From: Psychrobacter immobilis
GTDB lineage: Bacteria > Pseudomonadota > Gammaproteobacteria > Pseudomonadales > Moraxellaceae
NCBI RefSeq assembly: GCF_904846175.1
Contig: NZ_CAJGZM010000001.1
Location: 186,001-250,000 of the forward strand
Length of the DNA: 64,000 nt
Direction of reading: 5' to 3'
In this document: piece by piece, positions 8,811-17,287 of the stretch
Layout: each line of letters begins with the position of its first letter
Position numbering within the stretch: the stretch's first letter is position 1
Notes under the pieces: generated by a model
What the model was told of the DNA's origin: nothing
What the model saw: only the letters and a program-made list of their open reading frames with translations
The model's database searches: none
Made by a program: the position numbers and the translations under genes

Positions 8811-8951
8811 ATGAAAAAATTAGTTATCGCATCTTTGGCTGCTATGTTTGTATTAACTGGTTGTAATACTTTTAAAGGTCTAGGCCAAGACGTATCAAGC
8901 GCTGGTAGCGCTGTAAGTGGTACTGCACAAGAAGTACAAAACAAAATCTAA
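8811..8951 (+). CDS. Entericidin-type small lipoprotein
   Basis: A 46-residue protein starting MKKLVIASLAAMFVLTGC. The lysine-rich n-region, hydrophobic stretch and LTGC lipobox predict cleavage and lipidation at C18, leaving a mature peptide of about 29 residues ending in VSGTAQEVQNKI. The GQDVSSAGSAVS...A pattern is that of the entericidin EcnA/EcnB family, envelope lipoproteins first described as an antidote/toxin pair in E. coli. Only one member is present, so a toxin-antidote pair is not supported here. A GAGGA motif lies 8-12 bases before the ATG. A hairpin lies upstream and a terminator downstream, so it is probably a single-gene transcript. Confidence 0.85.
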   Translation: MKKLVIASLAAMFVLTGCNTFKGLGQDVSSAGSAVSGTAQEVQNKI

Positions 8952-8976
8952 GCTCTGATCTTGTTAGACTTATTTT

Positions 8977-9008
8977 AAAGAGGCTTATCATTTGGTAAGC
9001 CTCTTTTT
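8977..9008. terminator. Terminator between entericidin-like gene and hemW
   Basis: A hairpin with arms of about 11 bp is followed by a T tract on the plus strand; A-rich sequence on the other side allows use by the convergent hemW gene as well. Confidence 0.85.
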
Positions 9009-9020
9009 TGGTTCCTGCCT

Positions 9021-10388
9021 TTATAAAAAAACTCTTAGTATTTGATTAAGGTACCTTCTACCCAATGCAGTCGGCTGTAAATGTTCATTGTCATCTATCA
9101 AAAGACCTTGTTTAATGAGTTTATTCACCTCTACAGCAATACTGTCATAGCTAAGCCCCGTACGAGCTTTAAACAATGACCACGCCACACCATCATATAA
9201 GCGTAAAGCATTAAGCATAAACTCACTGACCAGCTCATCACTCGCAATTGCCTGCCAGCCTACCATTTTTGGCGGCATTGGCATTTTTAGCATCATAGTT
9301 ATTATTTGATTTTGTTCACTTGTTTCATTCTGCTGAGCCTTGTCTTGGTATTCCATATAGTCTTTGGGCATACGTGATTTGCTAAAGCGATAAATACCTG
9401 ACTCGCCTACTATCTCCTTTAATGCCTCTTTCAACGCCTCATTTGACACCTTCTCCGCATTCCACTCTTTAATCGCGGCGTCATCAATGGTAACTTTACC
9501 GTGAGCACCTGCACCAATCGCCAAATAGTCACCAAACTGCCAATAATTGACGTTGTGACGACAAGGTTTATCGGACGCGCCTGCCCATGCCGACACTTCG
9601 TAATTGTTATAGCCTAAACGCTCAAGCAGTGCCTGACCGGCCTGCTCGATATCTGCCAAGTTATCCTCATCGGGTAGAATCGGCTGACTGCGATAAAACA
9701 CAGTATTTGGCTCAATGGTTAGTTGATACCATGAGATATGAGTGGCACCTGCGTCATGCGCGATTTGGATATCTTCCAACGCTTCACTCATCATTTGCTG
9801 CGGCAGTCCATGCATCAAATCTACATTGACGCGCTCAAATCCAGCGCTACGAGCCGCTTTAATGGCAGAGAGCGCTTGGGCTGGATTATGAATACGCCCC
9901 AGCGTGGTGAGCTGCTCAGCAGAAAAGCTTTGTACCCCTATAGACAAACGATTGATGCCTACCTTTAAATATTCAGCAAATGGTGCATGCTCAAGGGTGC
10001 CTGGGTTGGCCTCCATCGTGACTTCAATATCATCTGAGAATCTAAAAACCTTACGCAAACCGTTAAATAAGCGCTGGTACTGGTCAATGGGCAGTAGCGA
10101 GGGTGTACCGCCACCGATAAATATTGAGCTGATTTCTCGCCCTTGGGTTAACGGCTGCTGCGCTGCTGCATCGAGTAATAGCGCATCGACATACTCATCA
10201 TACATAGATAGCTGACTGTCAATCGGCAGTTCATGCGAATTAAAATCACAATAAGGGCATTTTTTGACGCACCATGGGATATGGATATAAAGCGCTAGCG
10301 GAATCTCTCTTACATTGAGCATACTTATATTGTCACGATTAACAGAGCCAATATCGCTGAAAGAATGAAAAGGTTTGATATTTGACAT
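9021..10388 (-). CDS. hemW: Heme chaperone HemW, radical SAM protein
   Basis: Radical SAM family protein formerly annotated as an oxygen-independent coproporphyrinogen oxidase; in bacteria HemW binds heme and delivers it to respiratory proteins. The 4Fe-4S motif CxxxCxxC is at C40, C44 and C47 within HIPWCVKKCPYCDF. GGGTPSLL and NPGT follow in the TIM barrel, and the C-terminal winged-helix HemN domain spans about 370-450. The CPYC form (C-x-x-C-D-F) is characteristic of HemW; true HemN has a longer N-terminus and extra residues. Length 455 exceeds E. coli HemW (378): about 28 extra N-terminal residues and a polar insert at about 310-345. Start not supported by a strong Shine-Dalgarno; an internal ATG at M23 is possible. 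Confidence 0.9.
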   Translation of the reverse strand: MSNIKPFHSFSDIGSVNRDNISMLNVREIPLALYIHIPWCVKKCPYCDFNSHELPIDSQLSMYDEYVDALLLDAAAQQPLTQGREISSIFIGGGTPSLLPIDQYQRLFNGLRKVFRFSDDIEVTMEANPGTLEHAPFAEYLKVGINRLSIGVQSFSAEQLTTLGRIHNPAQALSAIKAARSAGFERVNVDLMHGLPQQMMSEALEDIQIAHDAGATHISWYQLTIEPNTVFYRSQPILPDEDNLADIEQAGQALLERLGYNNYEVSAWAGASDKPCRHNVNYWQFGDYLAIGAGAHGKVTIDDAAIKEWNAEKVSNEALKEALKEIVGESGIYRFSKSRMPKDYMEYQDKAQQNETSEQNQIITMMLKMPMPPKMVGWQAIASDELVSEFMLNALRLYDGVAWSLFKARTGLSYDSIAVEVNKLIKQGLLIDDNEHLQPTALGRRYLNQILRVFL

Positions 10389-10642
10389 AAGCGGACTTAT
10401 CTATAAAGGGTGATCTGCAGTGATAAGCAGAAAGTAGCGCTAGGATAACGGCTGTACGAGCTAAAGAAAAGCCCAGTCACCATCAATTAGCTATAAAAGC
10501 ATTAAAAAAACGGGTGTTTAAGTGCATATCTGATAGATAAAACAGTAAGCAAACGCAATGACCACCTAAAATGACAATACATTATTAGTAGCTTTTAAAA
10601 TCATCTCTACTAGAATAATAACTCTTAAAAGGATAAAAAATA

Positions 10643-11134
10643 ATGGCCTATTGGCTTATCAAGTCTAACCCTCGCTGTTTTAATATAGAAGACTTACAAC
10701 GTGCGGGTACCGAAATGTGGGATGGCGTCCGTAACTACCGCGCCCGCAATTTTATGCGTGACGATATGAAAGTCGGCGATCAAGTATTTTTCTACCATTC
10801 AAGCGCTAAGCCTTCTGGCATTGCTGGTATCGTGACTATTAGCAAAGCTGGGTACCCTGATACCACTCAATTTCATCCCGAACATCGGCATTATGACCCC
10901 AAAGCAACTGAGGATGAGCCACGCTGGTATATGGTCGATGTGACTTTCGAGCAGGCTTTTACGGATATATTGCCATTAGCCCAACTTAAGTTTTTACCTG
11001 CGCTTGAGGATTCCTTATTACTGAGAAAAGGCTGTGAGCAGCTGACCATCCTTCCGCTTGAACCCAAGCATTGGAATACGATTATGGATATGGCAGAAGA
11101 GCTTAACCTGTTACCAGAGGATGACAGTCTTTGA
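10643..11134 (+). CDS. EVE (YTH-like) domain protein
   Basis: The whole 163-residue protein is one EVE domain, a PUA/YTH-superfamily fold that in other proteins binds modified bases in RNA or DNA. The opening AYWLIKSNP, the WDGVRNYRARNFMRDDMKVGD segment and FFYHSSAKPSGIAGI are family hallmarks; the aromatic residues lining the base pocket come from these segments. AAAGGA precedes the ATG. Stand-alone EVE proteins are common in proteobacteria and their natural ligand is mostly unknown. No partner nuclease or methyltransferase is adjacent, so a defence role is not suggested by context. Confidence 0.88.
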   Translation: MAYWLIKSNPRCFNIEDLQRAGTEMWDGVRNYRARNFMRDDMKVGDQVFFYHSSAKPSGIAGIVTISKAGYPDTTQFHPEHRHYDPKATEDEPRWYMVDVTFEQAFTDILPLAQLKFLPALEDSLLLRKGCEQLTILPLEPKHWNTIMDMAEELNLLPEDDSL

Positions 11135-11278
11135 TAGTAACGATGGCGTAAGAATTTTTATGTCATCAGCGCACATTTATCCGCGTACATATCTAATGGA
11201 GTTTGCTATATTTATGCACAGAAATTAATTTTTCATTTACCCTTCTCTATCATAGCAATCAATCATCAGGACTCATTC

Positions 11279-12319
11279 ATGAGCGCACCCAAGCTACTAT
11301 TATCTGTATTAACGGCCAGCGTACTAAGTCTTACCCTAAGCGCCTGTGGCAGTGATGGCGATAAAGTTAAGAAAGAATATGATCGCGTAGAAGATCAAGT
11401 AAAAAACGAATACGACCGTTTGGAAGATAAAGTAAAAGAGAAGTATAAAGCAGTCGAAGATAAGCTGAGCGATGATGAAAAATCTATGGCTGAGATTTTG
11501 GAGTCTGTCTTTTTACCAGAGGAATCGCTTGATAAGTTCTTGGATAAACTAACGCCAGAAGGCGGTCGCGGTGGTCTTTATGTTGGGCACCTTGTCGAAA
11601 TTGATGACGGTGATAACAGTGACACCGATATCGGTGCCGTATACTTTGACATCAGTAAAGATGGGGCTGGTAGTGTTGATGGTAGCTTTAGTTATCAGCA
11701 GCAAGCTTGCCAAGAGAACAATGTCTTAGGTATCAATTCAGCGATTAAAGTCGATAACTATATCGCTGGGAAAGTGACTGGCAGCCTTGATACATTAGAA
11801 TTTTTAGATATTAAATATGTCAGTGATTTAGGCATAGAGACACCAAACCTATTAACAACCTTTGCTGGTAATTTTGCAAAAAATGAAATCGGTAAGCCTT
11901 GGAAAGGCAGTTTTGAATACCAAGATGGTCTCGGTGGTAAAAAGCTATCAAGTGGTCAAGATAATTGTCAGGTTACTTATACTATCAGTGAACGCTCTAA
12001 CTTTAAGACCTATCCGCTCGATTATAAACTTGGCACTCTAAATCTCGATATTATCGGTAATGGTAGCCAAAAGACCGTCACGTGGCAAAACCCTAACAAT
12101 ACTAAGAATGTCTTAGTGAGTCAAATTGATGTTAATAAAGCAGAATCCGGTGCTAACGGTTATGTCCAAAATTTGGTATTAAGCAATCTTGAAACCCAGT
12201 TTTCTCCTGTGGTTTCAGATAAATCAACCAATTATGCTATTGTCGTACAGGCATTCGATTCAAACAACACCTTGATTGGCTATCAAGCGTTGGTGCAAGA
12301 CTTACCTGAATCATTGTAA
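11279..12319 (+). CDS. Lipoprotein with N-terminal 11-residue coiled-coil repeats
   Basis: A 346-residue exported protein. The signal ends in LSLTLSACG, so lipidation is predicted at C23. Directly after it are three 11-residue repeats (consensus KxxYDxVEDxV, about residues 30-62), which predict a rigid charged right-handed or hendecad coiled coil. The rest, from about residue 95, is a mostly beta-rich domain with GGRGGLYVGHLVEIDDGD and repeated D/N/G turns, two cysteines (QACQE, DNCQV) that could form a periplasmic disulfide, and no recognised catalytic motif. An AGGA motif precedes the ATG. It appears to be transcribed alone. I do not recognise the family; a surface or periplasmic structural role is only a guess. 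Confidence 0.75.
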   Translation: MSAPKLLLSVLTASVLSLTLSACGSDGDKVKKEYDRVEDQVKNEYDRLEDKVKEKYKAVEDKLSDDEKSMAEILESVFLPEESLDKFLDKLTPEGGRGGLYVGHLVEIDDGDNSDTDIGAVYFDISKDGAGSVDGSFSYQQQACQENNVLGINSAIKVDNYIAGKVTGSLDTLEFLDIKYVSDLGIETPNLLTTFAGNFAKNEIGKPWKGSFEYQDGLGGKKLSSGQDNCQVTYTISERSNFKTYPLDYKLGTLNLDIIGNGSQKTVTWQNPNNTKNVLVSQIDVNKAESGANGYVQNLVLSNLETQFSPVVSDKSTNYAIVVQAFDSNNTLIGYQALVQDLPESL

Positions 12320-12662
12320 ATATTTGATTTTATATATAGCGCTAGGCTGATAAATCTTCGATGAATCTAAGCATTAGCAAACGCTGCTAAAACGTTGACA
12401 TCCAACCCCAACTTATTTAACATTTTTTCTTATGATGACCTGTTGATTCCTCTCACGGATTGACGGGTTATTTTTATTTTAGGGTCGCCCATTTTATTTT
12501 TATACTCTGTCCATCTATTGTTACTCAGAATGAACTTGCTCATATTATTTATCGGAGTATTATCGTCGCACCAATTCTATCTTACTGTCTCGCTATTAAC
12601 TTGTTGATGGCAGCATTTGCTCATCTACAATAATTACTGCCAAGAATAAAAAGTTGCTCATT
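12320..12662. other. Intergenic region before the MATE transporter
   Basis: I see no gene, RNA or clear terminator here; it is AT-rich, with only short T tracts near 12471 and 12490, and presumably holds the transporter promoter. Confidence 0.4.
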
Positions 12663-14030
12663 ATGGTTTTCCCATTATCTTTCAGAGATTTTAAAATTTA
12701 TAGCTTACGCTTAGGCGTACTTGCACTCCCTATTTTAATTACCCAATTTTGTCAAGCTGCGCTTGGGGTTGTCGATGCCATTATGGCAGGCCAAGTTTCC
12801 GCTCTTGATTTGGCAGCAGTAGCCGTCGGTTCTGGTATTTGGCTGCCACTGTTTTTATTAGCGACTGGCATTTTAATTGCCACGACGCCGCTCATTGGCG
12901 AAGCAATAGGTCAAAACAAACACAGCCAAGTACCACACATTACCCAGCAGTCTTTATGGGCGGCTGGTGTCATTGGTATCATTGGCTTTATTGTTGTCAA
13001 TCTAGCGCCCAATATACTGGCGGTGATGGGTGTACCTGAAAACATTCAACCCATCGCTTCGCAATATCTACGTGGGGTATCGTTCGGTTTCCCTGCGATT
13101 GCGGTCTACGCGGTACTGCGCAGTTATTGTGAGGCGCTTGGTCGACCAGAGCCTGTCACGGTTATCAGCATCATCGGGCTGCTTGCCGATATTCCGCTTA
13201 ACTATATTTTTATCCATGGTCTATTTGGCATGCCCGAGATGGGCGGCGCTGGTTGCGGGGTTGCAACCGCAATAGTCCTTTGGATTAATGTCTTGCTATT
13301 AGCGACATATACCAGTTTTACTAAGCGTCAGCAGTTTGCTAGTACGCGCTTCTTTTATGCTTTTGCTAGTCCCAATCGCGCGCAGATAAAAAAGCTGTTA
13401 AAACTTGGCATTCCGATTGGCATTTCTATCTTTTTTGAAGCCAGTTTATTTAGCTTGGGAGCCTTGGTAATCAGCCCTTTAGGCGAGCTTGCAACCGCTT
13501 CACATCAGGTGGCGCTATCGGTGACCTCGCAACTGTTTATGATTCCCATCTCGGTCGCGATGGCGCTGACTATTATGGTGTCCAACCGCTTTGGTGAAAA
13601 TAATCTGATGGCATTACGTCAGGTACAAGCCACTGGTTTGATATGGACGGTAATCATTGCACTGGCTTGTATGATTGGGGTTTGGTTATTTAGACCACAA
13701 TTGGCCGCAGCTTTCACTGACAACCCAGTGGTACGAGCACAAGCCATGCATTTACTTATCTTTGCCCTCGCTTACCAGTTATTTGATGGTTGGCAGGTCA
13801 ATGTCGCTGGCATATTGCGCGGTATGCAAGATACTACTGTGCCGATGTGGGTAACGCTATTTTGCTATTGGATTGTGGCATTACCACTTGGTGTTTATCT
13901 GGTGCGCTTTACCGACGTTGGCGCGCAAGGTTTTTGGATGGCACTCATTACCGGATTATTCTTATCCTCTATCTTACTGACTTTGCGTTTGCGCTATCAG
14001 CAAAAACGCTTAACGATGCTGTGGGCTTAA
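12663..14030 (+). CDS. MATE-family multidrug efflux transporter (NorM-like)
   Basis: About 455 residues with twelve predicted membrane segments in two homologous halves, the layout of NorM-type MATE exporters that expel cationic drugs and dyes with Na+ or H+ antiport at the inner membrane. Recognisable features are LALPILITQFCQAALGVVDAIMAGQ at the start (written here as the opening LALPILITQ and VVDAIMAGQ), LGRPEPVTVISIIGLLADIPLNY split over the mid-region, and GILRGMQDTTVPMW near residue 385, the MATE C-half signature. The upstream codon at 12654 is TTG in the same frame; the ATG at 12663 is the likelier start, although no strong Shine-Dalgarno precedes it. No adjacent regulator; substrate unknown. 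Confidence 0.88.
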   Translation: MVFPLSFRDFKIYSLRLGVLALPILITQFCQAALGVVDAIMAGQVSALDLAAVAVGSGIWLPLFLLATGILIATTPLIGEAIGQNKHSQVPHITQQSLWAAGVIGIIGFIVVNLAPNILAVMGVPENIQPIASQYLRGVSFGFPAIAVYAVLRSYCEALGRPEPVTVISIIGLLADIPLNYIFIHGLFGMPEMGGAGCGVATAIVLWINVLLLATYTSFTKRQQFASTRFFYAFASPNRAQIKKLLKLGIPIGISIFFEASLFSLGALVISPLGELATASHQVALSVTSQLFMIPISVAMALTIMVSNRFGENNLMALRQVQATGLIWTVIIALACMIGVWLFRPQLAAAFTDNPVVRAQAMHLLIFALAYQLFDGWQVNVAGILRGMQDTTVPMWVTLFCYWIVALPLGVYLVRFTDVGAQGFWMALITGLFLSSILLTLRLRYQQKRLTMLWA

Positions 14031-14280
14031 TACCGTCATTCCTCTTATCCAATCGTAGCGTCTAGTAACCATTACTAGCGCTACCTTGTCACATAGACTA
14101 TGATTAATCATTGAGCGTTTCTTACGCTTAAGATAGCTTACGTCATAATATGTAAAAAAACTCAGTTAACAACTGTACATCGATTGCTCATTGGCGTGAA
14201 TATAGGTATCATTAGCAACTACCAACACATTATTTAGTTACATTATTTTCTCGAATTTAGTACAAGGCAAAATTAAAATT

Positions 14281-14709
14281 ATGGATATTGAAAAAATACG
14301 CACCCTGATCGCACTCATGGAAGAAAGTGAACTGGTTAATTTAGAAATCAGCTCAGACGACGAACATATTAGTTTAACTCGTCATTATGATGCGCCAGCA
14401 CCGACGATGATGGCCGCTCCTGCTGTTGGTGCTGCACCAATCGCTGCTGAAGCCAAAGCTGCTGTTAAAGCTGGTAGCGTTGAGACATCGCCGATGGTTG
14501 GTGTTTTTTATTCCGCACCAAGTCCTAACGATCCACCATTTGTAAAAGTCGGACAAAAAGTACAGGCAGGTGACACGCTTGGTATTATTGAAGCCATGAA
14601 AATTATGAACCCTCTTGAAGCCACTCAAAGTGGTATCGTGGATGAAATCTTGGTAGACAACTCTGACGTTGTGCAGTTTGGCCAACCAATCGTACGCTAC
14701 AAAGCGTAA
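14281..14709 (+). CDS. accB: Biotin carboxyl carrier protein of acetyl-CoA carboxylase
   Basis: AccB carries the carboxybiotin between biotin carboxylase (AccC) and the carboxyltransferase AccAD in the first step of fatty acid synthesis. The N-terminal helix MDIEKIRTLIALMEESELVN is followed by an alanine/proline-rich linker at about 37-63 and the C-terminal biotinyl domain, whose modified lysine is K107 in EAMKIMN. SAPSPNDPPFVKVG is the thumb region typical of bacterial AccB. Length 142 is slightly below E. coli's 156, the difference lying in the linker. accC follows after 163 bp on the same strand, the standard operon order, but with a wider gap than in E. coli. Confidence 0.95.
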   Translation: MDIEKIRTLIALMEESELVNLEISSDDEHISLTRHYDAPAPTMMAAPAVGAAPIAAEAKAAVKAGSVETSPMVGVFYSAPSPNDPPFVKVGQKVQAGDTLGIIEAMKIMNPLEATQSGIVDEILVDNSDVVQFGQPIVRYKA

Positions 14710-14872
14710 CGATAGATATTCGCCAACCTTTACTTTGTAATGATTGAGACCTCGTTATTATTGATACGGCATCAGCGCTCAATTTACCTAAATGAGTTGT
14801 ATCGTCATTTATTTTTGTGATGTCTAAAATAGCGACTTTATCAATGACTGCCGCTTCAACAAGGATGAACCC

Positions 14873-16234
14873 ATGATAAAAAAACTGCTCATCGCCAATA
14901 GAGGTGAGATTGCCCTACGTATCGTTCGAGCTTGTAAGGCGCTTGGCATACAGACTGTCGGCGTCTATTCTACCGCTGATGCAAACTTGATGCACTTACG
15001 CTTTGTTGATGAAGCAATCTGTATTGGCAAACCCAATGCCAACCAAAGCTATCTTGATATCAATACGATTTTGACCGCCGCTGAAATTACTGGCGCTGAC
15101 GCCATTCACCCCGGTTATGGTTTTTTGGCTGAGAATGCTGAGTTTGCTGAGCGTATTGAAGAAGCCGGATTGACCTTCGTTGGCCCTAGTGCCGATCATA
15201 TCCGCTTAATGGGCAATAAAGTCTCTGCTATTAATGCTATGAAAAAAGCAGGTGTACCAACGGTACCCGGTTCAGTGGGTGCGGTGACCATGCACAATGC
15301 AGAAGAGCAAGCACGCAATATTGGCTTTCCGCTCATTATTAAAGCAGCGGCAGGCGGTGGTGGTCGTGGTATGCGCGTCGTTGAGCGCTTTGAAGAAATT
15401 ATTGGTCAAGTGCAAGCGGCAAAGCAAGAAGCGGAGCTGTGGTTTGGCGACGATACCGTCTATATGGAGCGTTATCTACAAAATCCGCGCCATGTAGAAG
15501 TACAGGTACTTGGCGACGGCAATGGTAATGCGATTCATCTTTATGACCGTGACTGCTCTTTACAGCGCCGCCATCAAAAAGTATTAGAAGAGGCTCCTGC
15601 CCCTGATATCCCTGATGATGTACGTCAGCCTATCCTCGATGCTTGTGTCAAAGCTTGTAAACTGGTCAAGTATCGCGGTGCTGGGACATTTGAGTTTTTA
15701 TTTGAAAACAATGAATTCTTTTTTATCGAAATGAATACCCGTGTACAGGTTGAGCATACCATCACTGAGATGATTACAGGGATTGATATAGTAGTTGAGC
15801 AGCTTAAAATCGCGGCGGGCTACGGATTATCTTATCGTCAAAGTGAGATTGAAGTTCAAGGTCATGCGATTGAATGTCGTATCAATGCTGAAGATCCAGT
15901 GACCTTTATGCCATCACCCGGTACCGTCACTCAGCTATACTCACCTAGTGGCGCTGGCGTTCGCTTTGATTCACATCTTTATCCAGGCTATGAGATTCCA
16001 AGCTACTATGATTCATTGATTGGCAAGCTTATCTGCCATGGTCAAACGCGTCAGCAAGCAATCTCTAAAACCTTGCATGCACTTGATGAATTGGTGATTG
16101 AAGGTATTAAAACCAATATACCAATGCATCGTGATGTGATTTTGGCTGATGATAAATTTGTCCATGAAGCGCAAAATATTCATTATCTTGAAAGAGAGTT
16201 ATTAACGGCCAATAAAGACAAGGCTGATTCATAG
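14873..16234 (+). CDS. accC: Biotin carboxylase subunit of acetyl-CoA carboxylase
   Basis: ATP-dependent carboxylation of the biotin on AccB with bicarbonate. All domains of the ATP-grasp enzyme are present over 453 residues: N-terminal [15 protein letters not shown], glycine-rich ATP loop [11 protein letters not shown] around 160-170, [18 protein letters not shown], the active-site block [17 protein letters not shown] with its catalytic glutamate, asparagine and arginine, and the C-terminal [16 protein letters not shown] region. An AAGGA motif sits 9-13 bases before the ATG. It is downstream of accB and ends at a strong terminator. Confidence 0.96.
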   Translation: MIKKLLIANRGEIALRIVRACKALGIQTVGVYSTADANLMHLRFVDEAICIGKPNANQSYLDINTILTAAEITGADAIHPGYGFLAENAEFAERIEEAGLTFVGPSADHIRLMGNKVSAINAMKKAGVPTVPGSVGAVTMHNAEEQARNIGFPLIIKAAAGGGGRGMRVVERFEEIIGQVQAAKQEAELWFGDDTVYMERYLQNPRHVEVQVLGDGNGNAIHLYDRDCSLQRRHQKVLEEAPAPDIPDDVRQPILDACVKACKLVKYRGAGTFEFLFENNEFFFIEMNTRVQVEHTITEMITGIDIVVEQLKIAAGYGLSYRQSEIEVQGHAIECRINAEDPVTFMPSPGTVTQLYSPSGAGVRFDSHLYPGYEIPSYYDSLIGKLICHGQTRQQAISKTLHALDELVIEGIKTNIPMHRDVILADDKFVHEAQNIHYLERELLTANKDKADS

Positions 16235-16271
16235 TCTTTCTACACTGTATTGTGTGACAAGACAATTAATT

Positions 16272-16309
16272 AAAAAAAACCGCTACCTAAAAAAGATAGC
16301 GGTTTTTTA
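16272..16309. terminator. Terminator after accC
   Basis: Hairpin with a 10-bp core (AAAACCGCTA pairing with TAGCGGTTTT) followed by T residues; A tract on the opposite side could serve the convergent unknown gene. Confidence 0.85.
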
Positions 16310-16378
16310 TTACGTCTAGATTTTATAAATCAGAGTTTTAAATTTTACAGATGACGATTTATAGATGATAATAAAATG

Positions 16379-16996
16379 CTATGGCAACACTCTAGTGAAA
16401 TTCATAAAGCATTCTTTACCATCAGGGTCGGCACACCATTGCATTTGATTGCCATCATGGTTTAAAAACGCTATTAAAGCCTCATCGGTTTGATCTATCT
16501 GATTGCCTGAACAATCTACCTCATTATTGTCATAAACCGTCTTGATGGCGATAATCGGTAATCCTTCTTCGCGGTGCGTGACTAGGTAGCGACCATAGGT
16601 CCATTCTTTACCACTGACCGCCCACATTTCATTATCGGCAGCAAAGTTATATAACTCACGGCATTGATTAGATTTTGCCGCTGAAGCTATTAATTTCTTA
16701 CTACTGCTTGGTTGAATATTAATGATACGTTTTTCATTTTGAGTCAACACGCCACCCTCTGTATCAGCGCTTACTTTTGGCTCATTACTTTTTCCTTTTT
16801 GCTGCTCTGATGCTGCTTGTCTGGCTTTCGCTTCTTTGGTCATAGTGATACTGCTGTCTAAATCTATCTCCCACTGTCCGGCAATGGCGGGACTGATATG
16901 CGTGGTAATCGTGGGCTTACTGACGGCTTCACCATTCGCTGGCAGTGACGCTAAAATAGATGCCAATGTAAATGAAGCAAATGATATAGGTTCCAT
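16379..16996 (-). CDS. Exported protein of unknown function with four cysteines
   Basis: I do not recognise this family. The frame is open to 17080, but the ATG at 16996 has an AAGG six bases upstream and starts a signal-like sequence (MEPISFASFTLASILASLPA), giving 205 residues. A charged, glutamine/lysine-rich segment follows (about 55-85), then a C-terminal domain with QCRELYNFAADNEMWAVSG, WTYGRYLVTHREEGLP and two cysteine-bearing elements, DNNEVDCSGNQ and WCADPDGKECFMNF. Four cysteines are consistent with two disulfides in the periplasm. It is transcribed alone between accC and leuA. The compact C-terminal domain looks constrained, but no catalytic motif is evident. Confidence 0.65.
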   Translation of the reverse strand: MEPISFASFTLASILASLPANGEAVSKPTITTHISPAIAGQWEIDLDSSITMTKEAKARQAASEQQKGKSNEPKVSADTEGGVLTQNEKRIINIQPSSSKKLIASAAKSNQCRELYNFAADNEMWAVSGKEWTYGRYLVTHREEGLPIIAIKTVYDNNEVDCSGNQIDQTDEALIAFLNHDGNQMQWCADPDGKECFMNFTRVLP

Positions 16997-17193
16997 AATT
17001 AACCTTATTTTTCTACTATTATAATAATGAATGATGTATACATTAGCGTAAGTCTTAGACACCAAAAACACAAGTAACATTATGCTATTAGTCGGTAAAG
17101 ACGTAGCTAAGCACTCACTCAGTTATAATTATTTCAATATAAAAAGAGTACCTTTAAAACAGCATGCTGCTAGGATAGTTTCTTCCATAAAAA

Positions 17194-17238
17194 ATAACGT
17201 CATGACTGATTTGCGAATTGCAAAAGCCATGACGTTAT
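17194..17238 (-). terminator. Terminator of leuA
   Basis: Perfect 11-bp arms (17194-17204 with 17228-17238) enclose a smaller inner hairpin. On the minus strand the structure is followed by a TTTTTT tract, 50 bp after the leuA stop. Confidence 0.8.
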
Positions 17239-17287
17239 AGATTACAGTATTAAATGAGCTGTCTTAATACTAATACTAAGAATCTTA

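Noticed and set aside
8811..8951. Toxin-antitoxin pair of entericidin type
   Set aside because: Only a single family member is present; no second gene adjacent.
10643..11134. EVE-domain protein as part of a defence island
   Set aside because: No restriction, nuclease, toxin or mobile gene nearby; EVE proteins are common as stand-alone genes.
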